64,000 nucleotides of DNA from an uncultured bacterium (lineage in GTDB: Bacteria; Verrucomicrobiota; Kiritimatiellia; PWTM01): the NCBI GenBank assembly GCA_938010045.1, contig CALLFZ010000009.1, forward strand, positions 1-64,000, in the 5' to 3' direction. A model generated the notes under the pieces. The model ran no database searches, was not told the origin of the DNA, and was given only the letters and a program-made list of their open reading frames with translations. Shown piece by piece: positions 8,169 to 16,150 of the stretch (positions within the stretch are counted from its first letter, which is position 1; each line of letters starts with the position of its first letter). The translations under genes and the position numbers were made by a program.

Positions 8169-9395
8169 TCAGTCCGCCATTCCACCGCCGAGCGTCGGCT
8201 CTTCGCCGACTTCGGGTGTATAGACGGTCGGCTGGTCGAAGGCACCGGTCATGAATCGCCAGATGTCGGTGTTGTCCCACGTGCCGCCGACCCGTTCCGC
8301 GCCGGGTCCCACCGCCCAGAGTCGCACCTTGGCGCCGGTGTGGCCGCGGCTGCTCCAGGTGACCTCGGGCATCTGGCCCTGCCCGCTGGGGCTCACGACT
8401 CGGAGACCGCCGGTCTCGTGATCTGCCGTGACGATCACGAGCGTGTCGCCCCGGGTTGTCGCCCATTCGACGATCTGCCGCACGGCGCGATCGAACTCGA
8501 TCGTTTCGTAGACGGTGCGCGGAAGGTGGTTTGCGTGGGCGGCCTTATCGATGTTCGCCCCCTCGATCATCAGAAAAAAGCCGGCGCCTCCTTGTTCGAC
8601 GATCCGTGCGGCCGCCATGGCCATCTCGGAGAGATGCGGGATGCGCTCATAGTCCCGACGCGTGGTGTGGGCGTGGTCGTACTCGTAGCACATCGGGCCG
8701 CCGTCGCCGAAGAGTCCGAGCAGACGCGGCGGCGGGTTGGACACCGCCGCCCATAGCTCCTGCCGATCGGTTACGACCGTCCAGCCCGCCTCGGTGGCCG
8801 GGCCGGGGCGAAGAGGAACCTTCGGGTTACGGTCCAGTCCGCCGAGCATCACGGTCACATTCGTCGTGGCGAGGTACTGGCGCGCAATAGCGACGGTCTC
8901 GTTGCGGTTGGTCGCATGCGCGACGAAGGCGGCCGGCGTGGCGTCGGTGAGATGCGCGGTGGTGACGATCCCGACGCGGCGTCCTTCGCGCGCGAATCGT
9001 TCGACGATGGTCTCCAGCGGCGAGCCGTCGCCCGGAAGCGCGAGGCTGACCACGCCGTTGAAGACCTTGTGGCCGGTCGCCATGGCGGTGCCTGCGGCGG
9101 CCGAGTCGGTGACCTTCGGCGGCGTCGCCAACAGGTCCGAACCGGGCGGGATGCGATAGGCCGGCGTGGTGACCACCTCGCCGCGGTGCGGCAGCGACTC
9201 CAAGAAGAGCGCGCCTTCGCGTCCGTGCGCGTAGAGCGAGGCCGCGCGCACATGTTCGGCCCCCATTCCATCGCCGATCATCAGTACGATGTTCGTGACG
9301 GCCGCCCAGCCGACACCCGCAACGAACAGGGCGACGAACACGACGGCGTTCACCCACCGGTCCCGATTCGAGCTGGAGCGATACTTCGATTTCAT
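8169..9395 (-). CDS. phoA: Alkaline phosphatase (PhoA family), exported
   Basis: This 408-residue enzyme hydrolyses phosphomonoesters outside the cytoplasm. An N-terminal anchor or signal (VNAVVFVALFVAGVGWAA) precedes the metal motif MIGDGMG (Asp42). The nucleophile is Ser98 in VTDSAAAGTAMATG; further metal ligands lie in ADHETGG and RGHTG. The start at 9395 has a strong Shine-Dalgarno, GGAGG nine bases upstream; the ATG 30 bases further upstream has none. It is transcribed divergently from the phoU-pst operon, with a Pho-box-like element in the shared upstream region, so phosphate control is likely. Confidence 0.9.
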   Translation of the reverse strand: MKSKYRSSSNRDRWVNAVVFVALFVAGVGWAAVTNIVLMIGDGMGAEHVRAASLYAHGREGALFLESLPHRGEVVTTPAYRIPPGSDLLATPPKVTDSAAAGTAMATGHKVFNGVVSLALPGDGSPLETIVERFAREGRRVGIVTTAHLTDATPAAFVAHATNRNETVAIARQYLATTNVTVMLGGLDRNPKVPLRPGPATEAGWTVVTDRQELWAAVSNPPPRLLGLFGDGGPMCYEYDHAHTTRRDYERIPHLSEMAMAAARIVEQGGAGFFLMIEGANIDKAAHANHLPRTVYETIEFDRAVRQIVEWATTRGDTLVIVTADHETGGLRVVSPSGQGQMPEVTWSSRGHTGAKVRLWAVGPGAERVGGTWDNTDIWRFMTGAFDQPTVYTPEVGEEPTLGGGMAD

Positions 9396-9723
9396 GCCGA
9401 TGATCCTCCGCGGATCCTGACACAAACCTATTCACACTACGCCCACCGTTCCCCCTGGGCAAGACCCCCGGGCGCGGGGTGGGGGACCCGACGCGATGAG
9501 GCCGGGCCGGCGCTGTGCAGCGTGTCACCGCCCCGCCGATGGCTCCGATCGGTCCGCGAGGACGCGAACCGGGTAGGCCCCGAGCCGACCCGGGCTGCGG
9601 CAAGGTTGCGTGCGCCGACCATGGCCGGATCGCGACCGCCACCCCCGCTTGGGGCCGGGGTGCTTCCGGCGAATGCGGCCGGTACAACAGAATGTTGCAC
9701 GGTGGTGACGCGCCAGCGCCTCG
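9396..9723. other. Divergent intergenic region, phoA / pst
   Basis: These 328 bases between phoA (minus) and the Pho-box-like repeats contain no credible gene. The GC-rich sequence must hold the 5' leader of phoA; no clear -10/-35 pair stands out on the minus strand. Confidence 0.5.
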
Positions 9724-9763
9724 GTTAACGATTTCTTGACCTTTGGCTAACCAAAGCTTGACG
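9724..9763 (+). promoter_or_regulatory. Four-repeat Pho-box-like operator
   Basis: Four 7-base units occur at exactly 11-bp spacing: GTTAACG (9724), CTTGACC (9735), GCTAACC (9746) and CTTGACG (9757), each separated by 4 bases. Tandem 7-mers with 4-base spacers are the hallmark of sites for PhoB/PhoP-type winged-helix response regulators. The last unit overlaps a -35-like TTGACG. The element lies 86 bp upstream of phoU and about 330 bp upstream of the divergent phoA. A phoB/phoR pair is not in the window. Confidence 0.7.
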
Positions 9764-9787
9764 GGGGCGGAGAGCGTAGCGGACAAT
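9758..9787 (+). promoter_or_regulatory. Candidate promoter of the phoU-pst operon
   Basis: TTGACG (9758-9763) and GACAAT (9782-9787) are separated by 18 bases. The -35 coincides with the last Pho-box repeat, as in class II activation by PhoB-type regulators. Transcription would begin near 9794. This excludes the ATG at 9785-9787 as the phoU start and supports the one at 9849. Confidence 0.5.
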
Positions 9788-9848
9788 GCGCGCTGTCGTA
9801 CGACGCCGTCCGCTGGCGCCGGTCGCGGGACACCCGAAAGCGAGGGCC

Positions 9849-10943
9849 ATGAACGGCACGACCCATTTCGATGAGCGGATGCAGCGCGAGATCGGCCAAA
9901 TTCGCGATGCGGTCCGTCACATGGGCCAGTTGTGCGAGACCGCGATCCGACTCGCCCTTCGGGCGCTGCGGGAACGTGACCGTCAGGCGGCGTTTTCGGC
10001 GATTCTCCGCGACCAGCGGATCGACGAGATGGAGGTTGAGATTGACCGCCTGTGTCTTGAGTTTTTGGTGCGACAGCAACCGGCCGGCGGCCCGTTGCGG
10101 ATGGTGTACGGCACGATTCGCATCACATTGGAGCTCGAGCGGATCGGGGATTACGCAGAAAGCATCGCGCGGCACACGCTGAGACTGATCGGGGAGGAAT
10201 CGGAGATTCCGACGGCGCGGTATGGCGAGATGGCGGAGCTGACGCTGCAGATGCTCCGCGATGCGGTGGAGGCGTACGCTTCCGAAAACGAGGACCTCGC
10301 GCGGCGGACGATCGCCGCGGACGACGCGGCCGACGAGATGAAGCGCCGCCTGAACCGGGATCTTGTGAAGATGTTTCGGGACCAGCAACTGCCGTTCGAG
10401 GTCCTCGACGCCCTCATGATGATCACGCGGCGGTTCGAGCGGATTTCTGATCAGGCGCGCAATATTTGCCTCGAGGTGCTCTTCATGCGTACGGGTGCCG
10501 AGGCGCGCCATCCCCACTCCGGGCGATACCGCGTGCTGTTCGTCGACAGCGGGGGCTCCTGTCGCAGTCTGATGGCGGAAGCCGCCGCCCGCTCGCTGGG
10601 CGCGGAGCGGGTGGAGTTCGCCTCGGCCAGCGTGGATCCGGCGCCGTTGCCGTCCGCCGCAGCCGAGTTCCTTTTGGCGCAGGGCGCAACGGTTGGCCTC
10701 CTCCTGCCGGCCCCGCTGTTGCAGGCGGGCGATCTCGAAACCTATTCCGTGATCGTGGCGCTCGATCCGAACGTGCGCGCGGCGCTGCCGCGTGCGCTGC
10801 GAAAGGCGGTGGTCATGGACTGGGCGGTTCCGGATCCCTCCGCGTCGCCCGATGACCCGGCGAGCTATGGGGCGACGTGGTCCGAGCTGCGACGTCACAT
10901 CGAGGATCTGCTGCGCGCGATTGAGGGAGAGGATGGGACATGA
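9849..10943 (+). CDS. phoU: PhoU fused to a catalytically altered LMW-phosphatase/ArsC-like domain
   Basis: This 364-residue protein has two domains. Residues 5-215 are the PhoU helical-bundle pair, with metal-site motifs LERIGDYAESI (Glu97, Asp101) and RRFERISDQARNI. Residues 226-360 are a low-molecular-weight phosphotyrosine phosphatase/arsenate-reductase fold, with VLFVDSGGSCRSLMAEA and a late WAVPDP. In active members the P-loop begins with Cys (CX5R); here residue 233 is Asp while Arg239 is kept, so thiol catalysis is lost. PhoU normally couples Pst transport to PhoR. The second domain may be a phosphate-binding sensor (inference). The gene overlaps pstS by 4 bases. Confidence 0.88.
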   Translation: MNGTTHFDERMQREIGQIRDAVRHMGQLCETAIRLALRALRERDRQAAFSAILRDQRIDEMEVEIDRLCLEFLVRQQPAGGPLRMVYGTIRITLELERIGDYAESIARHTLRLIGEESEIPTARYGEMAELTLQMLRDAVEAYASENEDLARRTIAADDAADEMKRRLNRDLVKMFRDQQLPFEVLDALMMITRRFERISDQARNICLEVLFMRTGAEARHPHSGRYRVLFVDSGGSCRSLMAEAAARSLGAERVEFASASVDPAPLPSAAAEFLLAQGATVGLLLPAPLLQAGDLETYSVIVALDPNVRAALPRALRKAVVMDWAVPDPSASPDDPASYGATWSELRRHIEDLLRAIEGEDGT

Positions 10944-11878
10944 GGATACCAGGCACACGGACGGTGATCGAACCGTCGTTCTGGCGGTCGGCGCTCGCTG
11001 CGGGGATGGCGGCGATGATCTGCGCTGGCTGCGGCGGGCAGTCCGCCCCCGAAGGAGGCACCACGCTCCAGATCAAGGGTTCGGACACGATGGTGAACGT
11101 GGCGCAAGCGTGGGCTGAAGCCTATCACCAGGTTCGGCCTGGCGTTCGGGTGGAGGTCTCCGGCGGCGGCAGCGGCGTGGGCATCGCCGCGCTGCTTCGC
11201 GGCACGGTGGACATCGCCGCCTCAAGCCGCGATCTGAAACCGGAGGAGGCCGAGCAGGCGCGCCGCTACACCGGCCGCGAGGTGCGGTCCTTTGTCGTTG
11301 GACACGATGCGCTCGCCGTGTACGTCCACGCCTCGAACCCTCTGGAAGAGATCGCTTTCGAACAGCTCGCGGACATGTTCGCGGAGGGTGGCCGCATCGA
11401 GCGATGGTCGCAGTTGGGGGTCACGATCCCCGGCGGCGGCGATAAGATCATCCGGGTGAGCCGTCAGTCGAGTTCGGGTACCTACGAGTTTTTTCGCGAG
11501 CACGTGTTGGGCCGCCGGGACTTCCGGCTTGGGTCGCGCGACATGAACGGTTCGAAGGAGGTCGTCGAGCTCGTCGCGGCGACGCCCGCGGCGATCGGCT
11601 ACAGCGGCATGGGCTATCACGAGCCCGGGCGCGTAAAGATGCTACGCGTATCGCCGGGCGCGGGGCGGCCGGCCGTCGCGCCGACGATGGAGACAGCGAT
11701 GAGCGGGGAGTATCCGATCGCGCGGTCGCTGCTGCTGCTGACGCTCGGCGAACCGGAGGGCGAGATTCGCGCCTTCCTCGACTGGGTGCGATCGCCGACC
11801 GGGCAGACGATCGTGCGGGAGTGCGGGTATGTGCCGTTGACCCCCGATGAGCGCGCCGCGCTGACGGCGGGTCGCTGA
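10940..11878 (+). CDS. pstS: Phosphate ABC transporter substrate-binding lipoprotein PstS
   Basis: This 312-residue protein binds phosphate in the periplasm for the Pst importer. The N-terminus ends in a lipobox (AAMICAGC), so it is probably a lipoprotein. The mature part starts with the PstS pattern LQIKGSDTMVNVAQAWAEAY, followed by VSGGGSGVGIAAL and DIAASSRDLKPEE; the second half carries SRQSSSGTYEFF and GYSGMGY. These Ser/Thr/Gly loops form the phosphate cradle in the family. It overlaps phoU by 4 bases (ATGA) and leads into pstC. Confidence 0.9.
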   Translation: MRIPGTRTVIEPSFWRSALAAGMAAMICAGCGGQSAPEGGTTLQIKGSDTMVNVAQAWAEAYHQVRPGVRVEVSGGGSGVGIAALLRGTVDIAASSRDLKPEEAEQARRYTGREVRSFVVGHDALAVYVHASNPLEEIAFEQLADMFAEGGRIERWSQLGVTIPGGGDKIIRVSRQSSSGTYEFFREHVLGRRDFRLGSRDMNGSKEVVELVAATPAAIGYSGMGYHEPGRVKMLRVSPGAGRPAVAPTMETAMSGEYPIARSLLLLTLGEPEGEIRAFLDWVRSPTGQTIVRECGYVPLTPDERAALTAGR

Positions 11879-11899
11879 AGCGGGGTCGAACGCATCGGG

Positions 11900-12835
11900 A
11901 TGTCGGCGGCATCTCCAGCGGAGGCGCCTTCGGTCCGGGCGGCTCGTCGTGCTGCTTTGGCCTGCGTCGGCGAGGGCGCGTTGGGGCTGCTGATCCGCCT
12001 CTGCGGTATCAGCGCGATTTTGTTCGTGATGGGTATCCTGCTGTTCATTGTGCGCGAGGCCGCACCTGTGGTGGTCTCGGGGCGCGTCAGCCTGGTTCAA
12101 TTCCTTACCCGCCCGGAGTGGTTTCCCACCTCGGAGGTCCATCGGCGATACGGCGCCCTCGCGATGATCGCCGGCACCTTCAGCGTCACGGGCCTCGCCA
12201 TGCTGATGGCGGTGCCGTTCGGCCTGGGCGCAGCCCTGTACCTCTCAGAGTTCTGCCCGCCACGGCCGAAGGAGGTGCTGAAGATCGTGATGGAGTTGCT
12301 CGCGGCCATCCCGAGCGTCGTGTGGGGGTTCATCGGCTTGACGGTGCTCAGCCGTATCATCGTGACGCTGACCGGTGCGCCGGTGGGCGTCAACATGCTC
12401 AATGGCGCCCTGGTGCTGGCGCTCATGAGCGTGCCGATCATCGTGTCCATCGCCGAGGACGCGCTCAAGGCCGTGCCCGACTCCTATCGCGAGGCCGCGC
12501 TCGCGCTGGGCGCAACACGCTGGCAGGTCACCTGGCGCGTGTTGCTGCCAGCGGCTCGCCACGGTCTGCTCGCCGCGGTCCTGCTCGGTGTCGGGCGGGG
12601 CGTCGGCGAGACGATGGCGGTTCTGATGACCACCGGCCATGCCGTGCAGATGCCGCGCAGCGTGCTCGATTCTGTGCGCACGCTCACCGCGAACATCGCC
12701 GCCGAGCTCGGCGAGGCCCCGGCGGGGTCGGATCACTACCGCGTGCTGTTCCTGACCGGCGTGCTACTGATGGTCATCACACTGGCGATTAACGTCACGG
12801 CGGATCTCATCGTGCGGGGAGTGAAACGGTCGTGA
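11900..12835 (+). CDS. pstC: Phosphate ABC transporter permease PstC
   Basis: This 311-residue inner-membrane permease has about six membrane segments. The first is near residues 28-52 (LLIRLCGISAILFVMGILLFIV). The ABC-permease coupling helix (EAA loop) is EAALALGATRWQVTWRVLLP near residues 198-217. IPSVVWGFIGL and GRGVGETMAVLM are typical of PstC. It follows pstS by 21 bases and overlaps pstA by 4 (GTGA). Confidence 0.93.
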   Translation: MSAASPAEAPSVRAARRAALACVGEGALGLLIRLCGISAILFVMGILLFIVREAAPVVVSGRVSLVQFLTRPEWFPTSEVHRRYGALAMIAGTFSVTGLAMLMAVPFGLGAALYLSEFCPPRPKEVLKIVMELLAAIPSVVWGFIGLTVLSRIIVTLTGAPVGVNMLNGALVLALMSVPIIVSIAEDALKAVPDSYREAALALGATRWQVTWRVLLPAARHGLLAAVLLGVGRGVGETMAVLMTTGHAVQMPRSVLDSVRTLTANIAAELGEAPAGSDHYRVLFLTGVLLMVITLAINVTADLIVRGVKRS

Positions 12836-13743
12836 GCGGCGGCACCGCGAGCCCCCAACCGTTTGCGCCGACGGCCGGCCTGCTTGCCCGGCGGCGCCGC
12901 GAGCGCCTTGCGCGTGGCGTGTTCCTCGCGATGACGGTCCTGATGATCCTGCCGCTGGCGGGAATCCTCGGGTATCTCGTCGTGCGCGCCTGGCCGTCGC
13001 TCAGCTGGTCGTTCCTCGTGGAGGCGCCCGCGCGCGGGATGCGGGAGGGCGGCATCTGGCCCGCCCTCGTCGGCACGATCGATCTGGTTGTGATTTCGCT
13101 GGCCGTCGCGGCGCCGATCGGAGTGCTCGCGGCGATTTACCTGAACGAATACGCGCGGGACAACTGGGTTCACCGCGTCGTGAACCTCGCCGTGATCACA
13201 TTGGCCGGCGTGCCGAGCATCGTCCACGCGCTCTTCGGCCTCGGCGCGTTCGTGTACGCCGCGCGCCTCGGCTATTCGATCCTGTCGGCCTCGCTCACGC
13301 TGGCGTTGATGACCCTGCCGGTGATCATCGCCAGCACCCGTGAGGCGCTCGCGAGCGTGCCGCGCAGCTTCCGCGAAGCCTGCTGGAACGTGGGCGCGAC
13401 GAGGTGGCAGACCATCCGGGCGGTCGTGCTGCCGAACTCGATCGGCGGCATTCTGACGGGCATCATCCTGCAAGTGAGCCGCGCGGCCGGCGAGACCGCG
13501 CCGATCATGTTCACCGGCGCCGTCTTCTACAAGGCCGTGCGCGGCGGCACGCTGCTGCCCTACCGGCTCGACGAACAATGTATGGCGCTCTCAATGCACC
13601 TCTATACCCTCGCTACGCAGGTGCCGAACGTGCGGCCCTCGATTCCGTATGCGACCGCCGTGGTGCTCCTCGCGGTGGTCCTGCTGGTCAACGCCGCCGC
13701 GATCACGCTGCGCCTGCGCGTCCGAACCCGTCCAAAGTGGTGA
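12832..13743 (+). CDS. pstA: Phosphate ABC transporter permease PstA
   Basis: This 303-residue permease partners PstC. Membrane segments begin near residue 30. The family markers are GVPSIVHALFGLGAF, the EAA loop REACWNVGATRWQTIRAVVL, and SRAAGETAPIMFTGAVF. The GTG start at 12832 overlaps the pstC stop, and the gene overlaps the first pstB by 4 bases, so the whole set is probably translationally coupled. Confidence 0.93.
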   Translation: MSGGTASPQPFAPTAGLLARRRRERLARGVFLAMTVLMILPLAGILGYLVVRAWPSLSWSFLVEAPARGMREGGIWPALVGTIDLVVISLAVAAPIGVLAAIYLNEYARDNWVHRVVNLAVITLAGVPSIVHALFGLGAFVYAARLGYSILSASLTLALMTLPVIIASTREALASVPRSFREACWNVGATRWQTIRAVVLPNSIGGILTGIILQVSRAAGETAPIMFTGAVFYKAVRGGTLLPYRLDEQCMALSMHLYTLATQVPNVRPSIPYATAVVLLAVVLLVNAAAITLRLRVRTRPKW

Positions 13744-14510
13744 CACCCGTGGTTGCTCCGTCCCCCTTGCTCGAGGTGCGCGATCTGCGACTGTCCTACC
13801 GCGGCCGCGAGGTCCTTCACGGCATTTCGTTCGAGGTGGCGGAACGCGAAATCCTCGCCGTGATCGGCCCCGCCCAATCCGGCAAGACTTCGTTGCTGCG
13901 CTGCCTGAACCGGACAGTCGAGATGATCCCCGGCGCCGCGGTCTCGGGGAGCATCCGGTTTCGAGGGGAGGAGATCCTGCGCACCCGCCGCGTCCACGAA
14001 CTTCGCCGCCGGATCGGCATGGTGGCCCCCCTGCCCGTGGGCTTGCCGATGAGCGTCTACGATAACGTCGCCTTCGCGCCGCGCTGCGCGGGCGTGTACG
14101 ATCGCGCCGCGTTGGATGCGATCGTCGAGCGCTGCCTGCGGCAGGCCGCGTTGTGGGACGAAGTGCGCGATCGGCTCGACCTGCCCGGCACTCGCCTCTC
14201 AGGTGGCCAGCAGCAGCGGCTGACGATCGCGCGCGCCCTTTCCCACGAGCCGGATATCCTCTGCCTCGATGAGTTCTCGATCGCGATCGATCCGGTCACC
14301 ACCATGCGCATCGAGGAGGTCCTGCGGAAGCTGCGCTCGACCATGACGATCATCCTCGTCACCAACTTGAACCAGCAGGCGCGACGGCTGGCGGACCGCA
14401 CGATGTTCCTGTGGAAGGGCGACATCGTGGAAACGGGCGAGACGACCGCGATGTTCGAATCGCCCCGCGATCCCCGCACGGCCGACTTCCTTAGCGGACG
14501 AGTCGGATGA
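13740..14510 (+). CDS. pstB: PstB-type ATPase 1 with degenerate Q- and H-loops
   Basis: This 256-residue ABC ATPase starts at a GTG overlapping the pstA stop (GTGA). Walker A is GPAQSGKTS (residues 43-51), the signature LSGGQ is intact (153-157) and Walker B is LCLDE (174-178). The Q-loop that reads MVFQ in PstB is MVAP here (Gln lost), and the H-loop that reads VTHN is VTNL (His replaced by Asn at 209). The Pro normally after the Walker B Glu is Phe (DEF). This nucleotide-binding domain can offer a good signature to a partner but is unlikely to hydrolyse ATP at its own Walker site. It overlaps the second ATPase by 4 bases, so a heterodimer with it is the simplest reading. Confidence 0.88.
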   Translation: MTPVVAPSPLLEVRDLRLSYRGREVLHGISFEVAEREILAVIGPAQSGKTSLLRCLNRTVEMIPGAAVSGSIRFRGEEILRTRRVHELRRRIGMVAPLPVGLPMSVYDNVAFAPRCAGVYDRAALDAIVERCLRQAALWDEVRDRLDLPGTRLSGGQQQRLTIARALSHEPDILCLDEFSIAIDPVTTMRIEEVLRKLRSTMTIILVTNLNQQARRLADRTMFLWKGDIVETGETTAMFESPRDPRTADFLSGRVG

Positions 14511-15283
14511 TCCCTCCCGACGACCTGGCGATCGAAACGCGCGGCTTGAACCTCTGGTATGGCTCATTTCAGGCACTTCGCAACGTGAACCTCCGGATCC
14601 GTCGCGGCATCATCACAGCGCTCATCGGGCCCTCCGGCTGCGGCAAGACCACCTTGCTCCGTTGCTTCAACCGCATCAACGAACGCGATCCGAACGTCCG
14701 CACCACCGGCGAGGTTCGCATCCTCGGCCACGAGATTCACGGGCCGCACGTCGCGCTCGAGGAGTTGCGCCGGCATGTGGGCATGGTGTTTCAGCGGCCG
14801 AATCCGCTGCCCTTATCGGTCTATGAAAACGTCGTTTTCGGCCTGCGCGTGCACTGCTCGGCGGGCGCGTTGACGCGCGACGAACTCGATGCCGCGGTCG
14901 AAAGCGCGCTCACCGAGGTCGGGCTCTGGCGCGATCTGCGCGACCGGTTGGACCGGCGCGCCACGGATCTGCAGCTCGAACAACAGCAGAAGCTGTGCAT
15001 CGCGCGCCTGCTGCCGCTGAAACCCGAACTCATCCTGATGGACGAGCCCTGTAGCGCGCTCGATGTCGAGGGCACGCACGCGATCGAGGAGTTGATGTTT
15101 TCGCTTCGCGAACGGTATACGATTGTGATCGTGACCCACAACATGGCCCAGGCGCGGCGCGCCAGCGACGAGTGCGTGTTCATGCTGCTCGGCGAGCTCG
15201 TCGAACACCGTCGCACGGCCGACCTCTTCCTCGCGCCGTCAGATCCCCGCACCGCGGAGTACATCGAGGGCCGCTACGGATGA
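14507..15283 (+). CDS. pstB: PstB-type ATPase 2 with degenerate signature motif
   Basis: This 258-residue ABC ATPase keeps the full catalytic set: Walker A GPSGCGKTT (41-49), Q-loop MVFQRPNP (Gln96), Walker B LILMDEPCSALD (176-187) and H-loop VTHNMAQ (His211). Its signature, LSGGQ in normal PstB, reads LQLEQ (155-159), removing the Ser and both Gly that contact ATP across the dimer. It therefore needs the signature of another subunit, and the adjacent ATPase 1 supplies exactly that. Tandem pstB genes are known in Firmicutes; the reciprocal loss seen here is what is unusual. The gene is the last of the operon. Confidence 0.88.
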   Translation: MIPPDDLAIETRGLNLWYGSFQALRNVNLRIRRGIITALIGPSGCGKTTLLRCFNRINERDPNVRTTGEVRILGHEIHGPHVALEELRRHVGMVFQRPNPLPLSVYENVVFGLRVHCSAGALTRDELDAAVESALTEVGLWRDLRDRLDRRATDLQLEQQQKLCIARLLPLKPELILMDEPCSALDVEGTHAIEELMFSLRERYTIVIVTHNMAQARRASDECVFMLLGELVEHRRTADLFLAPSDPRTAEYIEGRYG

Positions 15284-15307
15284 GGCCGCGGCGGTGAGTC
15301 CGCGAAC

Positions 15308-16150
15308 ATGAGAATCGGCTTGGCGCTGGGCGGTGGGGGCGTGCGGGGACTGGCGCATATCCCGGTGCTGGAGGCGTTCGATGCGGTGGGTGTGCCGCCG
15401 GCCGCGATCGCCGGCACGAGCATGGGAGCCATCCTCGGCGCATTGTACGCGGCCGGCCGCACGGGCCGTGCGATCCGCCGCCGCGTCCGCAGCCGATCGC
15501 CGGCCAGCCTTGACGCGTGGCGCCGCCGGCTGCGCAACCGCGCCGCACTCGCCGGCTGGCTGCGCGCGATCCGTCCCGATCTCCGCCGCGGCGGCGTGCT
15601 GCGGACCGACCGCGTGATCGGCTTGCTCGCCGACGACCTCCCCTGCGAAACCTTTGAGGAGTTGCGGATTCCGCTGCGCGTCACCGCAACCGATTTCTGG
15701 ACGGGCGAGGAAGTTGTGTTCGACCGCGGCCCGCTGCTATCCGCCCTCCAGGCCAGCATGGCCGTGCCGGGCGTATTCACGCCGGTCGAGCGCGACGGCC
15801 GCGTGCTGGTGGACGGGGGCATTGTGAATCTTGTGCCATGGAACCTGCTGCGTGATTGCTGCGATCGCGTCATCGCTGTGCATGTGGCCGCGCCGGTGCC
15901 GCCCCGCGATCGCCGGCCGGTGCCGAACCTTGCCGAGGCCGTTCTCGGCGCATTTGATATCGGCCATGCGGCGTTGCTCGCCGAGCGCCTGCGAGTGTCG
16001 CCGCCGGATCTGTGGGTGCCGGTGCCGTTGCGAGACATCGGTATATTCGAGTTCACGCGGATCGAGGAGGCCCTGCGGCGCGGCGAGGCCGCCGCCGCGC
16101 AGGTCCGGCGCACCCTCGCCGAATGGACCGGCCGCGACGTGCCGTCATGA
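15308..16150 (+). CDS. Patatin-like phospholipase (RssA type)
   Basis: This 280-residue serine hydrolase has a Ser-Asp dyad. The oxyanion loop is LGGGGVRGLAHIPVLEA, the nucleophile elbow is AGTSMGA and the Asp motif is VDGGIVN. The length matches bacterial RssA/YchK-like proteins, which act on membrane or lysophospholipids in the cytoplasm. It follows pstB' by 24 bases and overlaps bioA by 4 (ATGA). The substrate is unknown. Confidence 0.85.
   Translation: MRIGLALGGGGVRGLAHIPVLEAFDAVGVPPAAIAGTSMGAILGALYAAGRTGRAIRRRVRSRSPASLDAWRRRLRNRAALAGWLRAIRPDLRRGGVLRTDRVIGLLADDLPCETFEELRIPLRVTATDFWTGEEVVFDRGPLLSALQASMAVPGVFTPVERDGRVLVDGGIVNLVPWNLLRDCCDRVIAVHVAAPVPPRDRRPVPNLAEAVLGAFDIGHAALLAERLRVSPPDLWVPVPLRDIGIFEFTRIEEALRRGEAAAAQVRRTLAEWTGRDVPS

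Noticed and set aside
9786-9848. Earlier ATG as the PhoU start
   Set aside because: The first ATG falls inside the proposed -10 hexamer, and the extra residues (Arg/Pro-rich) do not look like PhoU; the start at 9849 fits the family.
13740-14510. The odd PstB motifs as sequencing errors
   Set aside because: Each altered motif is an in-frame substitution with flanking residues conserved, and the losses in the two genes are complementary, which random errors would not produce.
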